This document shows positions 12,360 to 24,481 of a stretch of DNA of 64,000 bases, piece after piece. The notes under the pieces were generated by a model that saw only the letters and a list, made by a program, of their open reading frames with translations, did not search any database and had not been told where the DNA came from. Source of the stretch: Prosapia bicincta (lineage: Eukaryota > Arthropoda > Insecta > Hemiptera > Cercopidae); NCBI GenBank assembly GCA_036971475.1, contig JBAIZL010000001.1:140894692-140958691 (forward strand). Reading direction: 5' to 3'. The first letter of the stretch is position 1; each line of letters begins with the position of its first letter. The position numbers and the translations under genes were made by a program.

Positions 12360-15300
12360 ACTCACTTGCATTCGTCTTGGACTAGCTTGCACTCGTCGTG
12401 CAAATCTCGTCACTAACGTGTTAGTAAAGAAACAAACTTAATAGTTTTCGTTTATTAAAGTAAATAAATGAGAAAAACTATTTTAAGAAATAAATCCTTA
12501 AAAAAGACTATTTTTATGTTAACATTCTTACTACTGTACTAACATTCCTGAAATTGTTGAAATTAATAATACCATATTATTGCAGTAGTTATTGCATATG
12601 CTGATAAAATTTATTAAAATTCTTTTACCTTGCCTATACGGTACAATTGTTTGGTGAAGATTTTAAATTAATTTCCCGATGATTTAGAGACTTGAAACTT
12701 TGAGCTTAGAAATGGATGTTAATGAAAAAATATTGCATTATTTGGCTGGTAAAAATCTAAATTAGAGTACAACGTTTAACGATTTTATATTTCAAAGTAA
12801 TCACACAAGATTAAAAAGTAATGAATATTTATCTAAATTAAATCTTTTAAACACTGACCTGAACTAGTTACTAAACTAGTAGGCCTAAAAAGAACTAAAA
12901 ACTATAAAATAGTTTTTTCTAGATCCTTACAGACACATAAGATCATACGGATTCATATAGCAATACATATTATCCTAATTTCTCAATGCTAGTAAATTTT
13001 AATTCTCATAATGTCCAAAAAAAAATTTCGGGGGCATGCATAATTTAAAGAACTATATTGAGCAGTGGTTGAGAAAACTAACAGCTCATTTAGGTGAAAC
13101 CTACTATCACCATAAAAGTATTGGTGATAATTTATGTAAGGCTTATCTATTACATACCCAGACGTTTTTTATTTTAAATTCTACTATTTCATAATAATTA
13201 AAATCCCCACAGTTTTACAAATATTGGGACAGTCTTTGTTTCTTTAATCTAGGAAAAACTAATGTGTGCTAATACTGTTTAGTTCTTTTAAAAAAGTGTT
13301 TTTTAAATATTGTTTTTATTGAAATAATTATTTTGATGTTAGCCAACCAAAACACTTGCCGGTGTACCAGCTGATATTATTAGACAACAATACAAAAATA
13401 CCATATTTAGTTTTCATTGTTTCTACGGAAAAGTGCTGTTTTGTTGAAGTGTTATAGAAAATCGTCCACGATTTACAACAATAGACGTTTCATCTGATGT
13501 TTCGTCCTTCCGTCTTTATATTCTTGAATGCAGAGTGCTTATAAATTTAAAGTTGTCATAACGTTATATTCGTTGTACCTTTTGCTATCCAGTTAAAGTA
13601 TCCCACTTTAAAGTACTTGCACTTTTTGAGATAAAAATAATAGAAAAAATAAGGCTTGGAATAAAGAAGAACGTTTACGACAAATGTTTACATCCGCCTT
13701 CGAAGGAGAATAAAATGTTTATGGCTTCATTTACATAAACCCACGCAAGGAAAGGGACAAATTGTACTCGTGTAGTCCCACTTTATTGGTACTCTGCACT
13801 GATTGAGGACTTTAATATCAGGCGTTGAAAGCAATGCAATCGCCTTACAAAGTTAGTAATTCTGCCATTAATTGAGCGTAACCTTTTTAGTGTGCATAAA
13901 GCGAAACTATATTTTAATTTTGTAGTTAACTGTAACTTTAAAAAATCTTTATTAAAACTTATTATTATCTAGAACAGTAACCGGTGCGATCATTCGGAAG
14001 AAATAGGAATTATAACCGAGAAAGTCACAACTGCGTTCAGTCGAGTAAACGGACGTTATACGACGTTAAAGACTTAGACTGAATTTAACCACTACGCTTC
14101 TGTTTCCTCCGTCTTGTTTTATATGATGGAGTCCTCAGCCCTGAAGGAAAGTTATCAGTGGAAAATTGGAAGCCTTTGATTTGGTTCTTCTTCTTCTTCA
14201 ATGTGTACCTTGTTGTGAAAATTAACCGTTAACAAAGCTGTTACGATTTTATTTGCGGCAGATTTGAACAGTTGGGCAGATCCCAATCTGAACCATCATC
14301 GCAAGTTAAGGAGACAAGAATGTTTTCTCCTACTGGGTCCTCTGAATGATCAGCTAAAGTATCCTATATTTATTGTGCCTTATAAGATGACCAAAGTCAT
14401 TCGAACTTCCTTTTCTTCTCATTTCTACCTCTCTATCTCCTTACTAAGCCGACGCAATTACTTCATCGTTTGTAACATGATCGGTCAAAAATATTCATAG
14501 AATGACGTCCATATGTATCTCTGAAAACGCACACACTTCAAAGTGGATCTCTGAAGACATATAGGTCAATGAAAACCTTTTTAAATAACGTTTTGCTTAC
14601 TGTCAATTCTTCCATTCTGTATAACCCAAAATAACCGGAAATATAACACTTCTAGTATATTATTTCCTGAGAGTTATAGCTTCAGGTAAATATGCACTAC
14701 ACTTAGTGAACAGTGCTCTCACCTTTTCTATTTTCATTCGCGTTTCCATCACTTGACCTGTCTAGAGTTTACAGTTGTTTTGAGAAAAGCTATGAGGTTA
14801 GATCAATAAGGTTAGATCAATTCTTTGATCACCCAGTAACCGACCGACTTCCACCCATTTTGTTTTTGTGATGTTTTTGTTTCAGCCTACAGTCATCATC
14901 TGCTTCTGTATATTAGACAATTCAGCTCCTCCATTCCAGAGTCGTCCACATATGTTATTAGGTTCTACCATTTGTATTATTGTACTGCAGAGTAGTCGTG
15001 TCACAAATGAAGCGATGCTTCAAGAGATGACTGGAAATGGAGAAGTCACAGCAATAATGAGATGCTTAATGATAGCAGGTCTAAACTACCTACAAACAAC
15101 AATATCGAGAAGTGTGGGGGAAACCAGTGTTCTCATTGTTGAAGAACATTGCAAGCTGGCTGTCCATGAGTATCACTCACTTTATTAGGTAACCTAACCT
15201 AACCAGTTCATAACTTGACCTAACTAGTGAATAAGGTGATATTATCCAATATCGTAAAACGCACGTGTGTAAAAACGCTCAGGAGTCTTGAGACAAAAGT

Positions 15301-16190
15301 AAATGCATAAATGAAAACGTATTTAAAAGTTTTGTACAATAAAAAAAGCCTATAATTTGAAATGAATAACTGTAAATTCATCCACGTAAATTTGTAGAGT
15401 GATATATTAAAGAATTGTTTTAACGAATAAATTCATTGCAGTTTGGTATCTGTATAACACTTTGCTATAAAATGTTATTATTCTATTTATTAAGAAACGT
15501 AAGATTATTAAAAATATTCTTATATTCTTAATATATGTAGGACTTCCTACATCACCAAGTATAATTTTATGTTGCAATATCGATGACGCTGGGATAACCG
15601 ATAGCTACCATATTTTGTTTCATATTGCTTAAAATATTTACAAAACACTTCAACAGTTACTGTGAGAATTACGCAGCGGTCACTTCCCATCGTTTTGTTA
15701 TTCTGTCAGAAGCTGTCACACCCGCGCTCTAAATCAAACGCCCTCTCGTTAGCAGGCACCTCACGCATGACTCATGTACGTGGACCTAGGCACGTCAGGC
15801 CCAATCAGGAAACAGAACATACTACAAGAGGATATGTCCGACAATAAACCTTGGCAGATGTTGATCCAGGTATGAGTCAATAGGGACACGTATGGGAGCG
15901 GTTTACTGTCAAATCATGACCGGAATGCGACGCAAGCGAATTGCAGGTGACACATTCCGGCAACATTAACGGACTGCAGTGGCATTTCATTCAAGAATAA
16001 AGAAGCAGTGACTGGCTTTAGGAATATTCTCCAATGTATTGCGTGTGCAGGACTTGGTCCGGCGGGTGGTCTGAAAAGAGCTGTCGCGCAAGTATGTACA
16101 CGCGAAGAAAATTCAACTTCTGCATCCAATATTGCATTCCTGAATAATTGTCTTTCATTAACTTATTATTCGTTTCCTTTCATTGCCAAA
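12360..16190. other. No gene recognised
   Basis: It holds several open frames of 60-106 codons (e.g. 14868-15188 and 15662-15847, plus strand). None shows a familiar domain, convincing splice sites or tandem paralogues. A slightly GC-richer stretch lies at 15670-16120. Two and a half CCTAA units at about 15189-15202 are too few to call interstitial telomere. Confidence 0.45.
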
Positions 16191-16192
16191 TC

Positions 16193-16552
16193 TTCCCTCA
16201 TCTCTATGATCATTTATTGCCCCTCATCTCTATGTTCCTTCATTGCCCCTCATCTCTATGTTCCTTCATTGCCCCTCATCTCTATGTTCCTTCATTGCCT
16301 CTCATCTCTATGTTCCTTCATTGCCCCTCATCTCTATGTTCCTTCATTGCCCCTCTTCTCTATGTTCCTTCATTTCCCCTCATCTCTATGTTCCTTCATT
16401 GCCCCTCATCTCTATGTTCCTTCATTGCCCCTCATCTCTATGTTCCTTCACTGCCCCTCATCTCTATGTTCCTTCATTACCCCTCATCTCTATGTTCCTT
16501 CATTGCCCCTCATCTCTATGTTCCTTCATTACCCTTCATCTCTATGTTCCGC
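16193..16552. repeat. 26-bp minisatellite, about 14 copies
   Basis: The unit is CCCCTCATCTCTATGTTCCTTCATTG (with variants), repeated head to tail. Because 26 is not a multiple of 3 and the unit has no stop in any frame, all three plus-strand frames stay open here and give the same cycling peptide. These open frames are artefacts of the repeat. Confidence 0.97.
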
Positions 16553-16559
16553 TTTTCCG

Positions 16560-18185
16560 TTAAGTGAGTAGAGCTTCTCTTTAATCCTGGTAGATGTAAA
16601 TACTATATTGGATAAATGACACATTCCACACAAGAGAAAGGAGTAATTTACTGTTTCTTCCAACATCACGGAAGCATTTCGACCTTACCATAGCTGAGAG
16701 AGTATCAACTAGAACTATAATCCCCATATATATTAGGATTGCTCCAGATAAGCGTGTGATTTTTCACATATCACATAATCCCTCTCTATGTTCCGAACTA
16801 TAGGCTCTTATGTCTCCACCTTAAGTATACTTGTTATTTACAATCTTTAATTGGGGTGGTAGTTATATTGAGGGAAATAATTCACGGGTCATCGAGGACG
16901 TAATACTGCAGAGCTAATGGACGTTTGGGGGTACAGTCATTTACGTGAAGTTTATCTGCTCAGTACGTGGGTCATTTGGCTCATGAAAACACTCTACTAT
17001 ACTGTAATGATAGCTGTACATGTCGCCTGTACTGTAAAACATGGCTTTAAAGGTATGCTGGACATAGAGAAGTGACAATCAATGTAGCCATTGCCGCAGA
17101 CAGGAATCACTTCTGCAGGAATGTATTGACATACCGAGAAGACTGGGAATTAGTGCTTACGCCAAGGTAAGTTTTTGAAAATTAAGTTGGATTTTAACAA
17201 ACCGGTTACAGCTTGAAAAAATAGGTTAAATAATTAGGTTTTTTAAATTTAAATATATTTAGAATTTAAAAAAGTATATTCTATGAACATTAAATTTAAG
17301 TACAACTTCAGGGTCAGGAGTCAAGTTAATTGTGACAAATAACTAGGCATTGAGAGCAAATTTTCATTTTGACAAACAACATTTTTTTAGATATATTGAA
17401 TCTACGAGACGTCTTAAGATCTCATACTTTACTGTCAACTCGTCATTCTGGAGAAGTTATTACAAACATGGTATTAAGTTACAAAGATGGTAAGGCGCTT
17501 GCTTATAAGCATTGTATGTAGTTTGTAGTATTATTTTTACAAAGTTTACACAAGTAAGACGAAATACTCATGAGTTACTTTTTGGTTACTTTTTGGGGTT
17601 TCAAAAACGTCTTCCAGCATTAGAATACCTTGTTATAACTACAAGGTTGACAAGGTTGTATATAACATGCTGCAGAAAACAACTCATAACAAATCAACTA
17701 CAATAGCGATGTGATCCGTAAGATCATTGTGCTGAGCGTGTGTGTGTGTTTTGTGCGCGAGGGTTTGTGTGTGTACAGAGCCGTAGCCATTTGGGGGGGG
17801 GGGGAGATTTGTTGCCAGGACGTAGAGAGTAATTATAATGGTGACGTTTTGAGAATTCAAGATAAAACACCCTCAAATACACCCTATTAAAAGACAAAAA
17901 CAGGATTGGAAATATTTCTCACAAGACCTTTTAGACTGTTCATACTATGTACTTTGTTATTAATAGCCTACTTTCAAATCATATAAATATTTAGATTTGT
18001 TTAAAAGTGTTGAGGGTTTTATTTCCCTGACTCCTATGCTACATACGGACCTGTTCGCTCGCGCGCGCTCGTGTGCGTGTGTACACTTCTGACTGTATTG
18101 TGCACTTGGTTCCTTCTTTGTTGTTTATTTTGATGTAGCGCTTAATTGCATTAAAAATATTATTGTACTTAAATAGGCTATAAAG
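16560..18185. other. No gene seen
   Basis: AT-rich. It includes a 13-G run near 17797 and GT-rich or CG-alternating patches at 17740-17780 and 18055-18085. No exon or transposon protein recognised. Confidence 0.5.
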
Positions 18186-18191
18186 TTTACT

Positions 18192-18218
18192 TTGATGATG
18201 GAACAAAGTTTCTGAAAC
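18192..18218 (+). ncRNA. Hammerhead-like core hairpin
   Basis: A TTGATGA core (the first base departs from the consensus C) is followed by a GGAAC/GTTTC stem (18200-18212 region) with an AAA loop, then GAAAC at 18214-18218. The order CUGANGA - stem II - GAAA is that of a hammerhead ribozyme core. PLE retroelements are known to carry such ribozymes, and a PLE fragment lies 600 bases away on the other strand. Flanking stems I and III are not convincing, so activity is doubtful. Confidence 0.35.
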
Positions 18219-18760
18219 GCATCAGTAACCGAAGTGTAAGAACCAAGTAATTTATCTTATTTGTATGTAGGCCTATATTGTAACTCGGATGTATTGTAAT
18301 GTTTAAAAATTGTTTTGTACTATCATTAGGTTTTGTTGGAATATGTTCATGTTCAAATCTTCTTAAAAGGATAAACATATTAGGCGAATAATTTCAGCAC
18401 TTATCACTCACGATATATAACCATACAATAAAAAACCCACCATTAGTATACTCACCACAACTTGGTGAAAATCCCAGGCACTGATGAATACAGTCCAGTT
18501 TTCCAATAGTTCGTGCATGTCTTATATAAAGTTTTTTAAAGTGAAAACCTCTAATGCCGTGCTTGGGTTGATCTACTGTCTATTTTCGGATTCATACAGT
18601 TTTATTTAAACTAGAAATACATTAATTATTATTTAAATTAGAAACATAATGTTTCTTATGCTATTAATAAACATAATCTTATTAAACCCTTAAACAATAG
18701 TTTATGACTATCCGAACTTTGAATTTAGTAAATTTGTTAAAACTTACTGAGATAGAACGT

Positions 18761-18790
18761 TTTCGATCGCTATGTGCCGATCTTCATCAG
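18761..18790 (-). ncRNA. Hammerhead-like core next to a PLE fragment
   Basis: On the minus strand: a perfect CTGATGA (18790-18784), then a perfect 5-bp stem GATCG/CGATC closing an 8-base loop, then GAAA (18764-18761). It lies 25 bases downstream of the stop codon of the PLE GIY-YIG frame (18815-19126), on the same strand, which is where a PLE 3' ribozyme would be. An unpaired A sits at the start of stem II, and I could not build a strong stem I, so it may be a decayed copy. Confidence 0.5.
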
Positions 18791-18814
18791 TGTCTTCTGC
18801 TTGGAGATGTTCGG

Positions 18815-19126
18815 TCAAGCGGTGGCGGTTTTAAAGGTAGGTTTTCGATAGTATCGAAGAGTATGTGTGATTTGTATTGTGTTTGTTTCTTTTAATATGT
18901 TTGTACTTTGTGTTTTTTTGTGTCTGTAAATTTCATATTGTTCTAGTGTGTTGAGATGTGGTCCTTTTTTGTTGATGTGTAGGATTTCTAGGTTATGGTA
19001 AATGTCTTTGTATTTGTGTCCTGTATCTTTTATGTGGTTGTAAAGTGTTGAGTTGGTGTTCTGTTTGTGTTCTTCGACTCTTTGTTTAAGAATATTTTTT
19101 TTAATTCTTGTTTTTAAAAAATTCAA
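18815..19126 (-). pseudogene. Penelope-like element, C-terminal GIY-YIG fragment
   Basis: About 100 codons read on the minus strand, with FLKTRIKKN and RVEEHKQ, then HIKDTGHKYKDIYHNLEILH, then LNTLEQYEIYRH. This is the C-terminal half of the GIY-YIG endonuclease domain fused to reverse transcriptase in Penelope-like retroelements. In those elements it nicks target DNA. The GIY and YIG motifs themselves lie upstream of the fragment and are absent here, as is the RT. A hammerhead-like motif follows the stop codon. Confidence 0.75.
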
Positions 19127-19262
19127 GAATAATCTTATTACTATAATGATGTTGTAGTTTCGAAATTTAATACAAGTCTCTAAATTTGAAGCAGTGACCC
19201 CGCCAGAAACCTCTTTAGGGTGGAGAGATTTGCGTATTGACGTTTGGAACTAGGATCTTACA

Positions 19263-20775
19263 CAGGGGTGTTCTACCTTTTTGGAACGTTGGGCCAATTA
19301 AGTGTTCATTTTTCTCGAGCCGGGCCGCAGGATTAAAATTTCTCGACCTAGCCATTGGAATACGTCTTATCTAGTTGTGGTTAACTTTCAAATAATATAG
19401 CCTACATTTTAAATTATAATGTAAGCGTATATCCCATACAAAGCTACTTTATAATTATGATAGCCTACTTACCTGTAACAACGTATCCAGATAACAAATT
19501 CTCTATCTTGTTAATGTTACTTGTAGCAAGTATTTAAAGTTTACTACACTTATTAATCATACTATACTAGGATTCAAAACATAAAACAACTTTTAAATTA
19601 AAAATAAAAAAACATGATATGGATTCTGAATAGTTTTTATTTTAGTTGGAAATTTGACACGGTTTTTCTTTTGATAATTGTTCAATGTCTATTTTAATGT
19701 TTGTAATTAGTATTTTCAATGTTGATTCCAAGTGAATGTCAGTTATACGCGTACGAGCTTTAGATTTGATAGATTTCATTAACGAAAATGCATGCTCACC
19801 AATGAAAGTACTACCGAACAAACACTAAATTTGTAAAAATATTTCTCGCAGATTAACCATTTGTACAGGCAAGTGATTATGGTAGAAATCTAATAATAAA
19901 ACTTCACAGAATGGTGACATTAACTGAATCATGTGTTGCAGATCAATAAGTCCATTTGAATATTGTATGGTGTGTCCATACAATCAACACAAGAATGGCG
20001 ATACAAAGATTTCAAATAAAGTTTCAAATTGATTAAGATCATTAAATATATTTTCAAAATCTTCCTTCAAACATTGTATTATATTGCAATATTTCGAGAA
20101 GTCCAAAGTGTTGAATTCAGCATCTCTGTTGAATTCACATCAATAAGCGAAGGGAAGTTAACCAGAACTCCACATCCCATTTGGGCGCCTCACACTGACA
20201 ACTTCTTATCAAACGCTCTTATAAAACTCACTGTCCAGTGAATTAAATTGTCTTTGTCTTGAGGTTTGGTATTCAATTCGTTCATAAGATTCATAATATC
20301 GACCTAAAATGTTAAGTCACATAACCAGTCTCTATTTTTAAATTCGAATACCGTAATAGCACGATCAGATAGAAAAATATCAATTTCTTCATGAAGACTA
20401 AACACTCTTCTTAAAACTTTGCCTGCACTCAACCACCGAATATGAGTATAATAAATTACATCTTCGAATTCACTATCGATATCATAGAGAAAATGTCTGT
20501 CACAGAACGTCTTACTTACAATCTCGGTAAGTGATAATCTTCTCGGTTACTCATACACATAGAGTACATTAAGATTAAATATGTCCATACCCACGTCAGT
20601 ATTGGTTGTACAATGTACATATGAACAGAATGTGCGTTGCCTTTCCCTATGGAATAGCATTACATTTCACTACATTCGAATGCAAATTTTAGAGCGGTCC
20701 GCGGGCCACAAAAACGCATGTCTTTGGCATGCGGGGGTGGCATGAAGCCCGCGGTCAGCGGGTTGTGCACCCCTG
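19263..20775 (-). mobile_element. hAT DNA transposon 3, both ends and target duplication
   Basis: A 1513-bp element with termini CAGGGGTGTTCTACC (19263-19277) and the complement of CAGGGGTGCACAACC (20761-20775). It is flanked by an 8-bp target duplication with one mismatch, atcttaca (19255-19262) and atctaaca (20776-20783). CG-rich 'gggccgc / gcgggcc' subterminal sequence lies inside both ends. The interior is a decayed transposase on the minus strand. Confidence 0.9.
19640..20560 (-). pseudogene. hAT transposase relic (GTF2IRD2/EPM2AIP1-like)
   Basis: The minus strand gives, with stops and frameshifts, a YYTHIRWLSAGKVLRRVFSL block (about 20455-20390). Next is NRDWLCDLTF, then a stop, then VDIMNLMNELN (about 20330-20265), followed by DNLIHWTVSFIRAFDKK. 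Near 19820-19740 comes a weak 'EHAFSLMKSIKSKARTRIT' dimerisation-domain segment. These are the familiar blocks of the GTF2IRD2-type hAT transposase. The N-terminal half is absent. Confidence 0.85.
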
Positions 20776-21017
20776 ATCTAACATACACTCCCAAGACATA
20801 ATTTTGAAAATTAAATGTTACTTACTTAATTAATGTTATAACGCTTACAATGACCCAAGTTGACAATGTGAGTGAAGTAATTTTGTTGTTAATTTAAATA
20901 CATTTTAAATTTAAGGAGCACTTGAGTCAAAGATTTTACTTTGAAACTTCTTTAGAATCTTCATCCTCTATTAGAGATTGCTTTCATCCCCCTCTTTTAT
21001 AGGGGTTTAAAACACTC

Positions 21018-21329
21018 TATAGTGTGGGTCAAGTAACCGTGCACTTGCCCTGAGAGATCGCACGGATTTTTCATGCAATACCACTTCTGAAGACATATTG
21101 ATTTTTAGAATGTTCTATACATCAACAGCACATATTTGAAGATTGTTTATTATATCATACCGAAGCTAATTTATCAACAAATTTATCTAATATCGACTGT
21201 CTCATCTAAGTCAGTGTTTTGACAGTCCTTATCATGTTTTTAGGGAAGTATTCATACTAACCCTCTAACCCCCGTCTCGTCTACTGCCATCTATCAAGGC
21301 CAAGTGCACGGTTACGGGTCCGCACTATA
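21018..21329. mobile_element. TA-flanked MITE, 312 bp
   Basis: Inverted termini of about 32 bases begin TATAGTGTGGGTCAAGTAAC and TATAGTGCGGACCCGTAACC (the latter on the minus strand, from 21329 inward). Both continue into CGTGCACTTG. The ends begin with TA, as for Tc1/mariner-type elements that duplicate TA. The interior has no coding capacity, so it would depend on a transposase elsewhere. Confidence 0.7.
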
Positions 21330-22887
21330 AGGTTTTTCTATTTTGTTCACGATAGTTTTAAAATATTTAAATATTAATAATAATTTAAAATAATTCATGT
21401 TTTATTACTTTCAAAATTATTTACATCTAATGGTTTTCAGGAACATTAAATTAAAATTTTTCAAACCTTTAATTATCTATTGTTAATTTTTCTCATTATA
21501 TTTCGAAATTAAATTTATTAAACCTATCCAAATTGCAGGACATAAGTTGAGCTATCAACGTTTAGAGGTAGCTGACAAATTGAATAACATTTTTTTGAAC
21601 CTAATAGTTAGCATATTTTAAAATATTATTCTTTTAAATAACTTTTTTTCGTTATAACCTTTTATTCTTTTCAAATTGATCTAAACGATGCACAGTTTTT
21701 TTTTTTTTTTTTGGAAGAGTAGTGAAGGGCGTTCATGCATTCTGAGGGGTTCTTGAGGGGGGGGGGGGCGGTAGCTACACTGTATAACTACTTTAACTGA
21801 AGTTTTTTACCCATCCGCAGTTCAATCTCATTATCTGCAAACCTTAATTATGCATATAATTTTATTTAACTACATTTTTGTTATTGTAAGTGATTCGAAC
21901 TGTTTTCTAGAATATCATCTTTTACAACAAATTATGTTGTTATTCTAATACAGCTAAATTCAGGTTATTGTATGACTTCTTTTCCTTGCGGATTCATAAC
22001 TAAATTACTAAATTTTTAAATAAAAGTTGTGGGAATAACCAAACCACTGAGGCAAGCTTGATTATTGACATTTGTACATTCTAAACCGCCTGTTAGTTAT
22101 TTTTAACCGAGCCTGAAGCATTATATTCGGTTTCTTAGGATTATACTTATTTGTCATTTATCACTTTTGAGCCTTGTAGCTCTATAAACTGGCCTCATTT
22201 TCATCGCCTGTAAGTGACCTTTATTGGATGCCACCGTTCGCTGCTTACAACTACGTAAGACTGTTAGAAGCTGCTTGATCTTAAAATATTCCACTTCATG
22301 TATTTCTTTATATGGCTTCTTAACGCGTTGGTAATTATTCTGAACGTATTGGAAAATGTCTCAACCTACCCAATGCAGGTCCATATGAGACAGTATAGAG
22401 TATATAGACTTGGTCTACTGTTTTACATTTATAAGCATAAGAGCTTTAAAACGAAACGTTTATTTTAATAATTGGAATAAGTTAAATACAATATTTTAAG
22501 TTCAAGTGACGGATGTCCATTGTATTTTTACATATAAAATTATAACTGAGTCATGCATAGATATAAAGTGTAACGATATCTGTCTCATACGCAAGTGATA
22601 TTGCAATAAAGAGTTATAGCTGGTAATATATAACTCTCTCGGGAAACGGAAAATATAATAAGGCATACAAACAACAACCAAAACATTTAAAAAAGTGGAA
22701 AAACATAATTTTTACCGCGCTTTAAAACACACAAGACACCTTATTAAATTAAAGGCTTCTCTATAAATCAGAACATTAATTATATTATAATATAGCTATA
22801 AAGTATGTATTGGAAAAAATAAATAATTTAAACAAGTCATATGATAAATGTTTTTAAAGACAATTCTACTTAGGTGACCAAAGAAAA
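21330..22887. other. No gene seen
   Basis: AT-rich, with a T18 run at about 21695 and a 13-G run at about 21757. No exon, RNA gene or transposon protein recognised. Confidence 0.5.
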
Positions 22888-23550
22888 ATTAATTTTAGTT
22901 TCTTTTTATTTTATAATTACAATTAATATAAATATGTATATACATATGTCAGAATAACAATATTAAATAGCAAAATAGGAAGCAAATTTCCTTGTAATTT
23001 TCAAATTATCTCTCTATGCATGGTGTTGGACTATTGTTTGTTACTATTTATATGCTTTCTTTTTTTCGTCAGTGCATTGTGTTGTAGTGTCTTTTCGCTT
23101 TCCTTTCTCATTGTCCGTTTGTGAAGTGGTTCGATACCGTTAATCCGGTTTGTTTATTTTATTCTTTTCATTCATTTTAAATCCTAGTGCATTATTTATG
23201 ATATTGCAGGTTGTACGATGGAATTTTCGATGATATCCAAATGATTGAGAAAAAATTTATATACATCTTTAAAAAATATATTTCTAGCTATGGGAAAGTT
23301 GGCTCAGTGCCTAAGCGCTAGTCTTTGAACATGAAGATAATCAGTTCGAATCCGACCTTACACCCCAATATTTTAAAATTTAATTATTGAATAAATATTG
23401 AAATAACTGTATTAACTTTAATTGCCATCCACTATAGGTTAAAAAAATGTGTTTGAACTTGATTGGATAAATAAAAACGTATTTTATGAGCGAATGAAAA
23501 TTTTTACAAGATATATTTAAGGAGGATGTGAGCTAATAGAAGGAATTGAA
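22888..23550 (+). mobile_element. tRNA-related SINE-like element, copy 2 (best preserved)
   Basis: This is the same family as 3725-4505 and 60205-60640, here on the plus strand. The tRNA-like part spans about 23292-23363. It has box A TGGCTCAGTGCC at 23300-23311, box B AGTTCGAATCC at 23343-23353, and roughly the spacing of a tRNA gene. It lacks a clean acceptor-stem pairing, so it is a tRNA-derived repeat, not a tRNA gene. About 400 bases of non-tRNA sequence precede it in this and other copies, and an AT-rich 3' part follows. Mobilisation would need a LINE partner, which I cannot identify. Confidence 0.75.
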
Positions 23551-24115
23551 GAAAATAATAAAGTTTCTTAACGGTAGATGTGTAAAGATGCAGATAATAT
23601 ACACATTGTGTACACTAATGTCCAACGCGATTGACGCTATTCGATCGCTTGTCAACCTGTTAGCATACGTAATCAAACTTTATTTAGAATTGTTTTTATA
23701 ATCAAATCTAACCGGATAATTTGTAGCTCTATTTTAAAATAGTATTACGTAGTTCTTTATTTTATGAAGATACCTCGTGTTTTAAAATTTGTTTTGTGTG
23801 TGTTGTAAAACGAAATTAGTTTTGTTTTATTTATTTTAAAATTGTGGTGAGTTTGAGTTGTTTATTATTATTTTCGTGTTCTTCATAATTGTTTACATTA
23901 TCAGGCTTAATGTTGACTACAAGTAAACGAGAGATTCATGTAAATACAATAAAAAGTTATATGTAAAATAAAAAAAACAAACGAATTCCCCTTCCACAGA
24001 GTAAGCAAAGAGAACCAGAAACTGACTAAAGTTCGGCGACGATTACATTGGTACACAGATTAATGTCAGAGAAAGTATTTAAATTGCCCCAATTATATAT
24101 TCTTCTACGTCTTCC

Positions 24116-24481
24116 TTGGGCTCCTGTATGGACAATTACCCTGCACGAGGCTTCGTGCAGGATCGTTCTAGGCGGGAAGGAGAAGGTAATAATTTGAAGG
24201 CTATCAGTCTTGATAGAGACATTAGAAATCTGTGGGGACGTAATGAACAGGCTCGGAGAGCGCTGGTGTGGTCCTGTTCCCCCGCCCCTCGTCCCGCCCT
24301 GGTCAGACTTTCACCGTGTTCGCGCATCACATTTCCATTGCTTTATCATGGTATCATTAAGTCGCCATCTTTGGATTATTTCTGTTACGGTTGTCAACAT
24401 TACTATTTTGAGACAATTAAATTGAATTTTTCCTGTACTATAAATGTTCGACCCATTATAATAAAGAGTATAAGAGTCTAA
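24116..24481 (+). other. Unrecognised 121-codon open frame, locally GC-rich
   Basis: An open frame in a patch (24110-24330) clearly GC-richer than its surroundings. The second half reverts to AT-rich, random-looking sequence. I recognise no domain, and there are overlapping open frames on the other strand. It includes a perfect 9-bp hairpin (24140-24161). It could be a fragment of an unrecognised retroelement or chance. Confidence 0.2.
24140..24161. repeat. Perfect 9-bp hairpin
   Basis: CCTGCACGA and TCGTGCAGG flank a GGCT loop. It is compact and GC-rich in otherwise AT-rich DNA. No run of T follows that would suggest pol III termination. Confidence 0.8.

Noticed and set aside
14503..14580. 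CTGAAGA...GAAA near-match to a hammerhead core
   Set aside because: Only a 3-bp stem overlapping the conserved box; expected by chance.
15185..15205. Interstitial insect telomere repeat (CCTAA)n
   Set aside because: Only about two and a half units are present; a similar chance match occurs near 29715.
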